A stretch of DNA of 64,000 nt from Myxococcales bacterium (GCA_016712525.1 JADJQX010000006.1:868001-932000); one strand, 5' to 3'; shown: positions 36,834-45,869, counted from the first letter of the stretch. The notes: generated from the letters alone by a model not told the origin. Numbers and translations are program-made.

Positions 36834-38684
36834 TTACAGCGTCTCGAGGTAGGAGGCGAGGTCGGCGCGCTCGTCCGCCGTGAGGTGGCTCGTCTCGTGG
36901 GCCCCGACGCCGCACCGAAGCTCCTTGAGCGACGTAGCGCACCCCGTGTGGAAGTACGGCGGGTGCGTGGACACACCCACGAGCGAGGGCACCTGGAACA
37001 TGCCGCCCACCCCCTGGAAAAAACCGGGTTTCGACAGGCGTGGCCCCGTGTGGCAGGTCGCGCAGGCCACGTCGGCGCGCTCGAAGAGCGCTTTGCCTCG
37101 CGCGGAGGCCTCGGTCGGGGCGGCCGTCCTCGGGCCGGGGATCGCGAACATCCACGCCTCGAGGGCGTCCTTCGCCTCTTGGTCGAGCTTCGGCCCGCTC
37201 ATGCGGCCGGTCATCACGCGGTCGGCCAACACGGACACCGTGGGGACGTCACCGCGCCAGTGGAAGGGCGCCGTGTCCTTGAGGGTGCCTCGGAGGGAAG
37301 TCGTACGCACCGGGCCGCTCGCGTCGAGGGTCCAGATGAGGCCGTCGTCTCCGCCCTCGGCGTGGCACGACGCGCACGCGATGCCCGACCGCGTGCCCGC
37401 GTGGAAGATGGCGTGCCCCGTGTCCTCGCGGGAGATCGACGAGAGCGGGATGACGACGCGTTCGGGGAGGAGCTCGAGCTGCGCGGGCTCGCGCGACTGG
37501 ACCACCATGGCGCCCGGGCCGCGAAACGCGACGGCCGTGGCTTGCCCCTCGATGGTGAAGCCGCGCGCGCCCGGGAGGCACGTCATCGAGGGCCCCTCGG
37601 TTCGATCGAAGACGTACACCTGGGGCAGTGACTTCGTGTGGCCATTTCCCGCGGCGACGATCGCGATGGACGTCTCTTCCACGGCGACGTCGACCGGGAA
37701 CGCCGCCAAATTCGGCCCTCGCTGTGTGAGGAGCTGTCGTGCGGGTTGGCCGGGTCGCACCTCCCCCGAGTGCGAGAGCCGGCTCAACGCGGGCTGAACG
37801 ATGGACCCTCCCATGATGCGGTCGTCGCATCCGGTGTCGCTCGGGGCGGGGGGAGCGCTCCCGCCGTACGGCGTCGAGCCCGAGCGCGAGGCGGCGAGCC
37901 GCGCGATCTCGTGGACCACGAACGGATCCTGCCCCTTCGGATCGACGACCATGCGCATCGCCTGCATCGTGTTCGCGCCGCTCGGGACGGCGGTCTGCAC
38001 GACCTCGAACTTCGGCCCGAGCTCCACGATCTCGACCTGCCTCAGCCGGCTCACGAGGACCTTCCCCGCCGCGATCACGACGTCGCGCAGGCCTCCCGAA
38101 AGCTTCGCCACCGTCTCGGGGAGGGCGGCCGCCGAGGGATCGGTCGCGAAGCGCACGACCTCGCCGCCCTCGCACACCACGAGGCCATGGGTGCCGTCGG
38201 GAAGCATCGTGAGCCCTCGCGGCGCGGGGCAGACCTCCCACCTCTTGCGCACGACCCCGCCCTCGTCGAGGGTCGCGATGGCCCCAGCGCCGCGCAGCAC
38301 GACGTGCACGAGACCTCGGGGATCTTGGATCACGCGGCCGGGCTCGTCGCCCGGAGCGAGGTGCACGGTCGTCACTTCCTTGCGAGCCGCGTCGACGACG
38401 TAGACGGCGTCCCGATCGGGATCGGCCGCGACGATGTGCCCATTGCGGAGCACGGCGAGCGTGCCACCGGAGATCGGCGGGGGAGGGAGCTCGGCGCGGA
38501 CGGTCGGGCCGAAGTCCGGGTGCGGGATGCCGGCCGTCGCCGACCCCGATGGGCTCCCCGAAGGTGCGCGCCCCGTGGGCGGCATCAGCGGCACGAGCAC
38601 GACCGTCTCGGGGCCGTCCGAGCACGCGGCGATGGCGCACGGGGCGGTGAGGGCGGCGAGGACGATGGCGCTGCGACGGTTCAT
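36834..38684 (-). CDS. Di-haem cytochrome-c-peroxidase-like lipoprotein with N-terminal beta-propeller
   Basis: 616 aa from ATG 38684, with AAGGGG upstream. Lipobox AIAAC. Residues ~60-400 form repeated strands (LAVLRNGHIVAADPDRDAVYVVD, VHVVLRGAGAIATLD, GVVRKRWEVCPAPRGLTMLPDG, VAVEETSIAIVAAGNG), a YncE-like propeller. The C-terminal part has two haem sites, C437-A-S-C-H441 and C541-A-T-C-H545, spaced about 100 residues as in MauG/CCP-type peroxidases, with TTSLRGTLKDTAPFHWRGD and VPSLVGVSTHPPYFHTG. Probably a periplasmic electron-transfer or peroxidase protein; the substrate is unknown. Confidence 0.85.
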   Translation of the reverse strand: MNRRSAIVLAALTAPCAIAACSDGPETVVLVPLMPPTGRAPSGSPSGSATAGIPHPDFGPTVRAELPPPPISGGTLAVLRNGHIVAADPDRDAVYVVDAARKEVTTVHLAPGDEPGRVIQDPRGLVHVVLRGAGAIATLDEGGVVRKRWEVCPAPRGLTMLPDGTHGLVVCEGGEVVRFATDPSAAALPETVAKLSGGLRDVVIAAGKVLVSRLRQVEIVELGPKFEVVQTAVPSGANTMQAMRMVVDPKGQDPFVVHEIARLAASRSGSTPYGGSAPPAPSDTGCDDRIMGGSIVQPALSRLSHSGEVRPGQPARQLLTQRGPNLAAFPVDVAVEETSIAIVAAGNGHTKSLPQVYVFDRTEGPSMTCLPGARGFTIEGQATAVAFRGPGAMVVQSREPAQLELLPERVVIPLSSISREDTGHAIFHAGTRSGIACASCHAEGGDDGLIWTLDASGPVRTTSLRGTLKDTAPFHWRGDVPTVSVLADRVMTGRMSGPKLDQEAKDALEAWMFAIPGPRTAAPTEASARGKALFERADVACATCHTGPRLSKPGFFQGVGGMFQVPSLVGVSTHPPYFHTGCATSLKELRCGVGAHETSHLTADERADLASYLETL

Positions 38685-38774
38685 GGGCACCCCTTCAGCA
38701 TCGCGCATGCCACGCGCCCGTCGAGGGGAAATCGCGGCCCTCTTCGCGCGCGCCGCGGCGCACGGTGCGCCACG

Positions 38775-38806
38775 TTGCACACCCCGTGGGGGCTTTGCAC
38801 ACCCCG
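38775..38806. promoter_or_regulatory. Two direct copies of TTGCACACCCCG, 20 bp apart
   Basis: Copies at 38775-38786 and 38795-38806, exactly 20 bp (two helix turns) apart, about 90-120 bp upstream of the minus-strand haem-protein start. The arrangement suits a paired activator or repressor site. Part overlaps the region just past the EF-G terminator. Confidence 0.4.
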
Positions 38807-38844
38807 AAAACACGAAGCCCCCGCGACGGATCGCGAGGGCCTCG
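38807..38844 (-). terminator. Terminator downstream of the spdEFG1-like EF-G gene
   Basis: On the minus strand CGAGGCCCTCGCG pairs along 13 positions (two G-U pairs) with CGCGGGGGCTTCG, then TGTTTTCG follows. It lies 24 bp past the EF-G stop. Confidence 0.75.
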
Positions 38845-38867
38845 TTCGAGCCGAAGGTAAAGAAGGG

Positions 38868-40952
38868 TTACTTCTTCGCCTTCTCCTGCTCGGCCTTGTA
38901 CTTCTTGATGAGCTCCTCGCCGATACCCGACGGGACCGCCGCGTACTTCGAGAACTCCATCGTGAACTCGGCCTTGCCCTGCGTCGCGGAGCGGAGCGTC
39001 GTCGAGAAGCCGAACATCTCGGAGAGCGGCACCTCGGCGTCGACGTGCGCGAAGCCGTCGCTCTCGGTTGTGCTCAGGATGAGGCCGCGGCGCTGCATGA
39101 GGAGGCCTGTCATGCCGCCCTGGAACTCGACCGGGCCCTCGACCGACACCTTCATGATCGGCTCGAGGATCTGCGGGCCGGCCTTGGGGTACGTCTCGCG
39201 CCAGGCGCCGCGGGCGGCCTCCTGGAAGGCGATGTCGCTCGAGTCGACCGCGTGCGAGCCGCCGTCGTTCAAGGTGATCGCGACGTTGACGACCGGGGCG
39301 CCGATGAGGAGGCCCTTGGCGAGCATCGAGCGGAAGCCCTTGTCGACCGCGGGGATGAACTCGCGGGGGACGATGCCGCCGACGATCTCGTCGTTGAAGA
39401 CGTAGTTCGCCTCGGGCCACGGCTCCATGAAGCCGCCGATCTTACCGAACTGGCCGGAGCCGCCGGTCTGCTTCTTGTGCGTGTACGCGTAGTCGACGCG
39501 GCGGGTGATGGTCTCGCGGTAGGCGACGCGGGGCGGGCTCGTCGTGACCTCGGCCGCGTACTCGCGCTTCATGCGCTCGATGTAGACGTCGAGATGGAGC
39601 TCGCCCATGCCGGCGATGATCGTCTCGCCCGACTCGGGGTCGGCGCTGACGCGGAAGGTCGGGTCCTCTTTCGTGAAGCGACGGAGGGCCTTCGACATGT
39701 TCGTCTGGGCCTTGTTGTCCTTCGGCGTCACGGTGAGCGAGATGACCGCGTCGGGGACGAACATGCTCGTCATCGCGACGTTCATGCGGCCGTCGCAGAA
39801 GGTGTCGCCCGAGTTGCAGTCGATGCCGAACATGGCGACGATGTCACCCGGGTCCGACGACTCGATGTCCTCTTGCTCGTCCGAGTGCATACGGACGAGG
39901 CGGCCGACCTTGTGCTTCTTGCCGGTGCGGGTGTTGATGATCTCGGCGCCCTTGGCGAGCACGCCCTGGTAGACGCGGACGTACGAGAGCTGGCCGAAGC
40001 GGCCGTCCTCGAGCTTGAACGCGAGGGCGACGAGGGGGTCCTTGTCGCTCGACGAGAGCACGACGCGCTCCTCGTTCTTGTCGAGGTCGACGGCCGCGTT
40101 CTCGACCTCGCTCGGGTTCGGGAGGTAGGCGTTGACGCCGTCGAGGAGGAGCTGGACGGCCTTGTTCTTGTAGGCCGAGCCCATCATGACCGGGGCGATC
40201 TTGAGGGCGATCGTGGCGTTACGAACGGCCTTGTGAATGAGCTCCTCGGTGACCTTCTCCTCGAGCATCGCCTCGGCGAGCGCGTCGTCGTGGAGCGAGA
40301 GCTCGTCGAGCATGATGTCGCGGTACTTCTGCGCCTCGGCGGCCATGTCCTCGGGGACCTCGCTCTCGCGGATGTCCTCGCCGTTGTCGCCGTAGAAGCG
40401 GTACGCCTTCATCTTGATGAGGTCGACCACGCCCTCGAACTTGTCCTCGAGCCCGATGGGGAGCTGGAGGAGGACCGAGTTGAGGCTAAGCTTCTCTTTG
40501 AGCTGGTCCTTGACGCGGATCGGGTTCGCGCCGGCGCGATCGAGCTTGTTGACGAACGCGATGCGGGGGACGTTGTAGCGGCGCATCTGGCGGTCGACCG
40601 TGAGCGACTGCGACTGCACACCGGCGACGCCGCAGAGCACGAGGATCGCGCCGTCGAGCACGCGGAGGGCGCGTTCGACTTCGATGGTGAAGTCGACGTG
40701 GCCGGGCGTGTCGATGATGTTGATGTGGTTGCCCTTCCAGTAGCAGTGCGTGGCCGCCGACTGGATCGTGATGCCGCGCTCGCGCTCGAGATCCATCGAG
40801 TCCATCTTCGCGCCGACGCCGTCCTTACCTTTGACGTCGTGGATCGCGTGGATGCGCTTCGTGTAGAAGAGGATGCGTTCGGTCAGCGTGGTCTTGCCCG
40901 AGTCGATGTGGGCGCTGATCCCGATGTTTCGGATCTTGGCGAGGTCGCTCAT
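38868..40952 (-). CDS. fusA: Elongation factor G, spdEFG1/mitochondrial EF-G1 type
   Basis: 694 aa, five-domain translational GTPase. G1 loop AHIDSGKTT, switch I with DLERERGITIQSAAT, G3 DTPGH, G4 NKLD. The stretch MDSMDLERERGITI is characteristic of mitochondrial EF-G1 and of the spd EF-G group (spirochaetes, planctomycetes, deltaproteobacteria), unlike the AATMDYM of the second EF-G here. Domain IV carries GSGQFGK and the tip loop. In groups with two spd EF-Gs the first does translocation and the second ribosome recycling; which role applies here is inferred only. Single gene with its own terminator. Confidence 0.92.
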   Translation of the reverse strand: MSDLAKIRNIGISAHIDSGKTTLTERILFYTKRIHAIHDVKGKDGVGAKMDSMDLERERGITIQSAATHCYWKGNHINIIDTPGHVDFTIEVERALRVLDGAILVLCGVAGVQSQSLTVDRQMRRYNVPRIAFVNKLDRAGANPIRVKDQLKEKLSLNSVLLQLPIGLEDKFEGVVDLIKMKAYRFYGDNGEDIRESEVPEDMAAEAQKYRDIMLDELSLHDDALAEAMLEEKVTEELIHKAVRNATIALKIAPVMMGSAYKNKAVQLLLDGVNAYLPNPSEVENAAVDLDKNEERVVLSSSDKDPLVALAFKLEDGRFGQLSYVRVYQGVLAKGAEIINTRTGKKHKVGRLVRMHSDEQEDIESSDPGDIVAMFGIDCNSGDTFCDGRMNVAMTSMFVPDAVISLTVTPKDNKAQTNMSKALRRFTKEDPTFRVSADPESGETIIAGMGELHLDVYIERMKREYAAEVTTSPPRVAYRETITRRVDYAYTHKKQTGGSGQFGKIGGFMEPWPEANYVFNDEIVGGIVPREFIPAVDKGFRSMLAKGLLIGAPVVNVAITLNDGGSHAVDSSDIAFQEAARGAWRETYPKAGPQILEPIMKVSVEGPVEFQGGMTGLLMQRRGLILSTTESDGFAHVDAEVPLSEMFGFSTTLRSATQGKAEFTMEFSKYAAVPSGIGEELIKKYKAEQEKAKK

Positions 40953-41090
40953 GGGCGCGTGCCTCTAGGCGGCCTTCGCCCGACTTTCCAGTGAATTCGG
41001 GGAGTGCCCACGAAAACGGGCCCGGAAGCCGTCTTCGTGCGCCGACGAACGGTCGTCGGGGGCCCGTCTGTGAACCCATGGTCACTGAAT

Positions 41091-41106
41091 GGTTCAACCA
41101 GTGAAC
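41091..41106 (-). promoter_or_regulatory. Operator-like motif GTTCACTGGTTGAACC (copy 2)
   Basis: 15 of 16 bases match the copy at 34643-34658. Lies between the divergent EF-G gene (start 40952) and the lipoprotein-like gene at 41186; TGGTT-c-AACCA palindrome lies inside the adjoining sequence. Confidence 0.45.
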
Positions 41107-41185
41107 GTCTCGATGGGTCGCCCCGACGAATTCTCGGGGCGAACGGCGGTCCCCGCGTGGCACGAAGGGTGCTGAAGGTGTGGGC

Positions 41186-41917
41186 ATGAAGCCCTTCGTC
41201 TTCGCCGCCGCCCTCGTCCCCTCGGTGCTCGTCGCGATCGTCTCGGCCTCCGTCGCCCACGCCGACGACCTGCCCGCGTTGCCCGAGCCCGCCGTCACCG
41301 CGGCGCCCACCGTCACCGCCGCGCCCTCGGTGACGCTCGTCCCGGCCGCCCCCGCGGCGACCACGCCTCCTCCCGCCGCCGCGCAGCCCGTCGCCGCACC
41401 CTCGACGCCCACGCTCGTCGCGCGGAGGCGCGCGGAGACCGAGGGAGAGGAAGCCCCGCGCGAGTGGTACGGCTACCAGACCCTCGTCGTCGACCTCGCG
41501 GGGATCGGCATGACCGCCGGGGCCGCGGGGGGCGGGTACCCGCTCGCGATCGCCGGGCTCGCGACGTACGTGGTCGGTGGTCCCATCGTGCACGCGGCGC
41601 ACGGGCACGGTGCGAAGGTCGCGATCGACCTCGGAATCCGCCTCGGCGCGCCCACCGTGGGGGGGCTGACGGGCATATTGCTCGGGTGCGCGGGGGGCTG
41701 CAGTGGCGATCTCGGAGGGCTCGCAGGGGCGATAGGCGGCGCCTTCGGCGCGGGGCTCGGCGTGGTGACCGCGATCGTCATCGACTCGGCGGTGCTCGCG
41801 CGTGAGCCCGCCGAGCAGGGCAAGGAGTCGGCGAAGTGGGACGGAAAGCCCATCGTGCGCCCCGAGGTCACGTCGCTTCCTGGTGGCGGCGCGGTGGGTG
41901 TGGGGGGGGCGTTTTGA
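41186..41917 (+). CDS. Exported protein with glycine-rich membrane segment, tandem paralogue A
   Basis: 243 aa from ATG 41186 (AAGG upstream). Signal peptide MKPFVFAAALVPSVLVAIVS then AHADD. After an Ala/Pro/Val-rich linker comes WYGYQTLVVDLAGIGMTAGA, several Gly-rich hydrophobic segments (IAGLATYVVGGPIVHAAHGHG, PTVGGLTGILLGC) and the tail WDGKPIVRPEV, LPGGG, VGVGGAF. The second gene shares the same HxxHG segment, the DLGIRxGAP run and the tail, so they arose by duplication. Possibly an outer-membrane or lipid-interacting protein; function unknown. Its TGA lies within the next gene's TTGA start. Confidence 0.65.
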   Translation: MKPFVFAAALVPSVLVAIVSASVAHADDLPALPEPAVTAAPTVTAAPSVTLVPAAPAATTPPPAAAQPVAAPSTPTLVARRRAETEGEEAPREWYGYQTLVVDLAGIGMTAGAAGGGYPLAIAGLATYVVGGPIVHAAHGHGAKVAIDLGIRLGAPTVGGLTGILLGCAGGCSGDLGGLAGAIGGAFGAGLGVVTAIVIDSAVLAREPAEQGKESAKWDGKPIVRPEVTSLPGGGAVGVGGAF

Positions 41918-42570
41918 GAGCGTGGGCCTGCGTCGCGGCAGCCCTCGCTTGTGGAGCCCAGCTCGCTGTGACGAGCCCCGCCCGAGCCGACGAGCGCGCC
42001 GAGCCGTCCGCTTGGTCCCCCCATGCCGTCGCGCCCTCCGAGGACGGGCACGAACCCGAGAAGGCAGGTACCCGGCCTATGGGGCCCGCGTACGGCTGGA
42101 TGCTGGGCATCCCTGACGGGGCGTCGCTCGCCCTCGGCGCCGTGTCGTTCGGCGTCGCGGTCGGGGCGAAGAGCTCGGACGCCTGGCTGCCTCTCGCGGG
42201 GGCGGCGGTCGGAACGTACGCGCTGGGCGCGCCGATCGTGCACATGGCCCACGGGTATCCGCTTCGGGGGCTCGCCGATCTCGGGATCCGTGTCGGCGCG
42301 CCGCTCGTGCTCGGGGCGGCGGGGACCGGGCTCATCTGCGCCTCGAACAGCGGCGCTTGCAGCGGTCTGGGCCTCGCGTGGGCGAGCGTCTTCGGGTTCG
42401 CGATCGGCGGCGGCGTCGGGGCGATCTCGGCGATGCTCGTCGACCACCTCGTCATCCCGTCGGACAGCAGCGCCCGGTGGACGGCACGCTGGGACGGAAA
42501 GCCCATCGTGCGCCCCGAGGTCTCGGCGCTCCCTGGGGGCGGCACGGTGGGCGTGGGCGGCGCGTTCTGA
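41914..42570 (+). CDS. Exported protein, tandem paralogue B
   Basis: 218 aa from TTG 41914, which overlaps the stop of paralogue A as TTGA; the reading frame has no better start close by. N-terminal signal (LRAWACVAAALACGAQLAV, then ARADE). It shares with paralogue A: GAPIVHMAHGYPLRG..DLGIRVGAPLV, the Gly-rich segments and the C-terminal tail WDGKPIVRPEVSALPGGG. DNA identity is highest over the last 80 bp of the two genes, which suggests recent conversion or duplication there. Function unknown. Confidence 0.62.
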   Translation: MRAWACVAAALACGAQLAVTSPARADERAEPSAWSPHAVAPSEDGHEPEKAGTRPMGPAYGWMLGIPDGASLALGAVSFGVAVGAKSSDAWLPLAGAAVGTYALGAPIVHMAHGYPLRGLADLGIRVGAPLVLGAAGTGLICASNSGACSGLGLAWASVFGFAIGGGVGAISAMLVDHLVIPSDSSARWTARWDGKPIVRPEVSALPGGGTVGVGGAF

Positions 42571-42680
42571 GGGCCGCGCGGCACTTTTGCCCTTGTCGAG
42601 GCCGCTCCGAGCGCCGTCGCGAAGGGCGGGGAGCGCATCCGAGGGTCGACACGTGTCGGGGACGGCGCCATACTCGAGCC

Positions 42681-43328
42681 GTGCGAAGAGGGGGGATTTT
42701 CGTGGTGCTCGTGGGCTGCGCGGCAGCCTGCACGTCGTTCGGGGCCGACGGCACGTCGCCCTCCGACGCGTCGGTCGCGGTCGACGCCGCGGTGCCCGAT
42801 GCCGAGCCCGGGGTCCTCGACGCCGCGCCCGAGCCCTCCGACGCGGCGACCGACGCGAAGCGCATCGATCCCCCGAGGGACAGCGGGCGTGACGCACCCC
42901 CCCGCCTCGACGTCGCCTTCCTGACCAGCCTCGTGCCCGACCCGGGAGGGCGAGACGCCGCCGATCGCGTCTGCGCCCAAGAGGCCCTGGATGCCACGCT
43001 CGCGGGTACGTTCATCGCCTACTACGGGGTCGCGCCCGTCCTGATGGGGGGGATTGGGCAGCCGCCCGAGGTGCGGGTGCTCCCGACCGGCACATGGAGG
43101 TGGGCCTCGACCGCCGAGGTCGCCTTGCGCGGCGCGAGCCCCACCATGCTCGAGGGCACCGCGCGAGGGCCAGATGGAAGCCTCGTGAGCGTGAGCAGCG
43201 CCATCGAGGTCTGGGTCGCCTGGTCTGCGATGGGGTTCAAACCAACCTCGTACGCGACGCTCCCGAACCTCTTCCGCAACGGGGAGGGAGCAGGTGCACG
43301 CCGCCTCCTCTGTTTCGAGCGGCTCTGA
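42681..43328 (+). CDS. Lipoprotein with collagen-binding/lectin-like domain (tentative)
   Basis: 215 aa from GTG 42681. Lipobox FVVLVGC. After an Asp/Ala/Pro linker the domain reads FLTSLVPDPGGRDAADRVCAQEALDATLAGTFIAYYG, then GTWRWASTAEVALRG, ending RLLCFERL. The pair of cysteines bracketing the fold and the DRVC-A-E start look like small C-type-lectin or DUF1554-like secreted domains of Leptospira and myxobacteria; similarity is by pattern only. It ends about 27 bp before the -35 hexamer of the fusA-tuf promoter. Confidence 0.6.
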   Translation: MRRGGIFVVLVGCAAACTSFGADGTSPSDASVAVDAAVPDAEPGVLDAAPEPSDAATDAKRIDPPRDSGRDAPPRLDVAFLTSLVPDPGGRDAADRVCAQEALDATLAGTFIAYYGVAPVLMGGIGQPPEVRVLPTGTWRWASTAEVALRGASPTMLEGTARGPDGSLVSVSSAIEVWVAWSAMGFKPTSYATLPNLFRNGEGAGARRLLCFERL

Positions 43329-43355
43329 CGGGCCGCCGAAGGCTCCCATTGTCCC

Positions 43356-43383
43356 TTGACTCTTCCCACCACCCTGGTATCTA
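43356..43383 (+). promoter_or_regulatory. Sigma-70 promoter of the fusA-tuf-ribosomal operon
   Basis: TTGACT (43356-43361), 16-bp spacer, TATCTA (43378-43383): close to the sigma-70 consensus. The transcript would start near 43390, giving a leader of about 280 nt before fusA. Confidence 0.65.
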
Positions 43384-43668
43384 AGCGCCCCCGCTCCCTC
43401 GTTGGAGCCTCACGACCTCAACCAAGGCGCACCAAGCACCGCAAAAGACGAATGGTCCTCCTGACATAAGGATCGGGTTACCCCCAGGGCGAGCACGCCA
43501 AAGGCTCTCGCCACCGCAACTGGAAGCGGTACCCCGACACCCTCTCCGGGCCCCCCGAGCACCTGACGCTCGGGCCTCTCTCGAAAACGCGAGGAGGTCG
43601 GCCGGAGAGGGTTTCGTGCGTCTTGGACCTCGAAACCGCAGTCTCCCTTCCTCCTCCTGGAGCTCCCC
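43384..43668 (+). other. 5' leader of the fusA operon (~285 nt)
   Basis: No gene. Rich in C/A tracts and CTCTCC/GGAG segments; GGAGCTCCCC is the ribosome site for GTG 43669. A leader of this length may hold an attenuator or ribosomal-protein binding site; no known structure was recognised. rpsL and rpsG, often upstream of fusA, are absent. Confidence 0.5.
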
Positions 43669-45813
43669 GTGGCCCGCGAATACTCGCTCGAACGCACCCG
43701 CAACATCGGCATCATGGCCCACATCGACGCGGGCAAGACGACGACGACCGAGCGCGTGCTCTATTACACGGGTGTAAACTACAAGATCGGCGAGGTCCAC
43801 GAGGGCGCCGCGACCATGGACTACATGGTCCAGGAGCAGGAGCGCGGGATCACGATCACCTCGGCCGCGACGAACTGCTTCTGGGCGCCGGTCGAAGGCC
43901 CGCACCAGGGCGTGCGGCACCGCATCAACATCATCGACACCCCCGGCCACGTCGACTTCACCATCGAGGTCGAGCGCTCCCTCCGCGTGCTCGACGGCGC
44001 CGTGGCGGTGCTCGACGGTGGCAACGGCGTCGAGCCCCAGACCGAGACGGTCTGGCGCCAGGCCGACAAGTTCCGCGTCCCGCGCATCGTGTTCGTCAAC
44101 AAGATGGACAAGCTCGGCGCCGACTTCGAGATGAACGTGCAGACGATCCGCGATCGTCTCGGCGTCGTCCCCGTGCCCATCCAGTACCCGGTCGGCGAAG
44201 AAGACCAGCACCGCGGCGTGGTCGACCTCATCCGCATGCAGGCGTGCATCTTCGACGAAGAGTCGCGCGGGCAGAAGTACACGTGGATGGCGATCGGCGA
44301 GGCCGCCAAGCTCGTGAAGGGGCTCGAGCCCTCGACCCTCGAGGCGAAGGCGAAAGCCTTCCGCGAGCAGATGATCGAGGCCTGCGCCGACATCGACGAC
44401 GCGATCATGGCCAAATTCCTCGACGGCAAAGCCGACGAGGTCACCGAGCAAGAGATCGTCGAGGCGCTCCGCAAGGGCTGCACGACGTTCAAGTTCTTCC
44501 CGGTGCTCTGCGGCTCGGCGTTCAAGAACAAGGGCGTCCAGCTCCTCCTCGACGCGGTCACCAACTACCTCCCGTCTCCGCTCGACATCCCCCCCGTCAA
44601 GGGCGTGAACCCCGACAACGAGAAGGAAGAGGAGCGCGCGGCGGACGACAAGGCGCCCTTCGCGGGCTACGCCTTCAAGATCATCAACGACCCGCACGGG
44701 AACCTCACGTTCTTCCGCGTGTACTCGGGCACCCTCACCTCGGGCACGATGGTGATGAACTCGACCCGCGGCAAGCGCGAGCGCATCGGCCGCATCCTCC
44801 GCATGCACGCGAACAAGCGCGAGGAGCTCACCGAGGCCGACGCCGGCAACATCTACGCGGCGGTGGGCCTCAAGGACACCCGCACCGGCGACACCCTCTG
44901 CGACGAGAAGAAGCCCATCATCCTCGAGAAGATGATCTTCCCGGAGCCGGTCATCAGCATCGCCATCGAGCCGAAGACGAAGGCCGACGTCGAGAAGCTC
45001 TCCACGGGCCTCCAGAAGCTCGCGGCCGAGGACCCGTCGTTCCGCATGCACACCGACGAAGAGTCGGGGCAGACGATCATCTCGGGCATGGGCGAGCTCC
45101 ACCTCGACATCATCTGCGACCGCCTCCGCCGCGAGTTCAAGGTCGAGTCGAACATCGGCAAGCCCGAGGTCGCCTACCGCGAGGCCATCTCGAAGAAGGT
45201 GCCCTGCGAGTACAAGTACGCGAAGCAGTCCGGTGGCCGCGGCCAGTACGGTCACGTGCTCATGGAGATCGAGCCCGGCGAGCCGGGCTCGGGCTACGTG
45301 TTCGAGAACGCGGTCGTCGGCGGATCGATCCCGAAAGAGTTCATCCCCGCCATCGAGAAGGGCGTCAAGGACGCGATGGGCCGCGGCGTGCTCGCGGGCT
45401 ACCCCATCATCGACATGAAGTGCCGCCTCTACGACGGCAGCTACCACGACGTCGACTCGAGCGCCCAGGCGTTCGAGGTGGCGGCCTCCCTCTGCTTCCA
45501 GGACGGCGCCAAGCGCGCTGGCCTCCACCTCCTCGAGCCCGTGATGAAGAACGAGGTCGTCGTCCCGGAGGAGTTCATGGGCACCGTCATCGGTGACATC
45601 AACTCCCGCCGCGGCAAGGTCCTCGGCATGGGCCAGCGAGGAAATGCACAGGTCATCGACAGCGAGGTTCCCCTCGCGCAAATGTTCGGCTACGTGACGG
45701 ACCTCCGGTCGATGACCCAGGGCCGCGCCACGTCGTCGATGCACTTCGCGCACTACTCCCCCGTGCCGAACCAGGTGCAGGAAGAGATCGTCGCCAAGGT
45801 GCAGGGCAAGTGA
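43669..45813 (+). CDS. fusA: Elongation factor G, canonical type
   Basis: 714 aa from GTG 43669 (GGAG 6 bp upstream). Catalyses GTP-driven ribosomal translocation. G1 AHIDAGKTT, switch I ERGITITSAAT, G3 DTPGH, G4 NKMDK, all intact, followed by the five-domain body with domain IV signature RGQYGHV and GSIPKEFIPAI. The AATMDYM before switch I is that of standard bacterial EF-G, so this differs in type from the EF-G gene at 38868-40952. First gene of the translation operon, tuf follows 57 bp later. Confidence 0.96.
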   Translation: MAREYSLERTRNIGIMAHIDAGKTTTTERVLYYTGVNYKIGEVHEGAATMDYMVQEQERGITITSAATNCFWAPVEGPHQGVRHRINIIDTPGHVDFTIEVERSLRVLDGAVAVLDGGNGVEPQTETVWRQADKFRVPRIVFVNKMDKLGADFEMNVQTIRDRLGVVPVPIQYPVGEEDQHRGVVDLIRMQACIFDEESRGQKYTWMAIGEAAKLVKGLEPSTLEAKAKAFREQMIEACADIDDAIMAKFLDGKADEVTEQEIVEALRKGCTTFKFFPVLCGSAFKNKGVQLLLDAVTNYLPSPLDIPPVKGVNPDNEKEEERAADDKAPFAGYAFKIINDPHGNLTFFRVYSGTLTSGTMVMNSTRGKRERIGRILRMHANKREELTEADAGNIYAAVGLKDTRTGDTLCDEKKPIILEKMIFPEPVISIAIEPKTKADVEKLSTGLQKLAAEDPSFRMHTDEESGQTIISGMGELHLDIICDRLRREFKVESNIGKPEVAYREAISKKVPCEYKYAKQSGGRGQYGHVLMEIEPGEPGSGYVFENAVVGGSIPKEFIPAIEKGVKDAMGRGVLAGYPIIDMKCRLYDGSYHDVDSSAQAFEVAASLCFQDGAKRAGLHLLEPVMKNEVVVPEEFMGTVIGDINSRRGKVLGMGQRGNAQVIDSEVPLAQMFGYVTDLRSMTQGRATSSMHFAHYSPVPNQVQEEIVAKVQGK

Positions 45814-45869
45814 ATGGGGCGCTCGTAAGCGCCCGCAAGAGTTAAGAAAACGGAGAATCGAGAGAAGTC

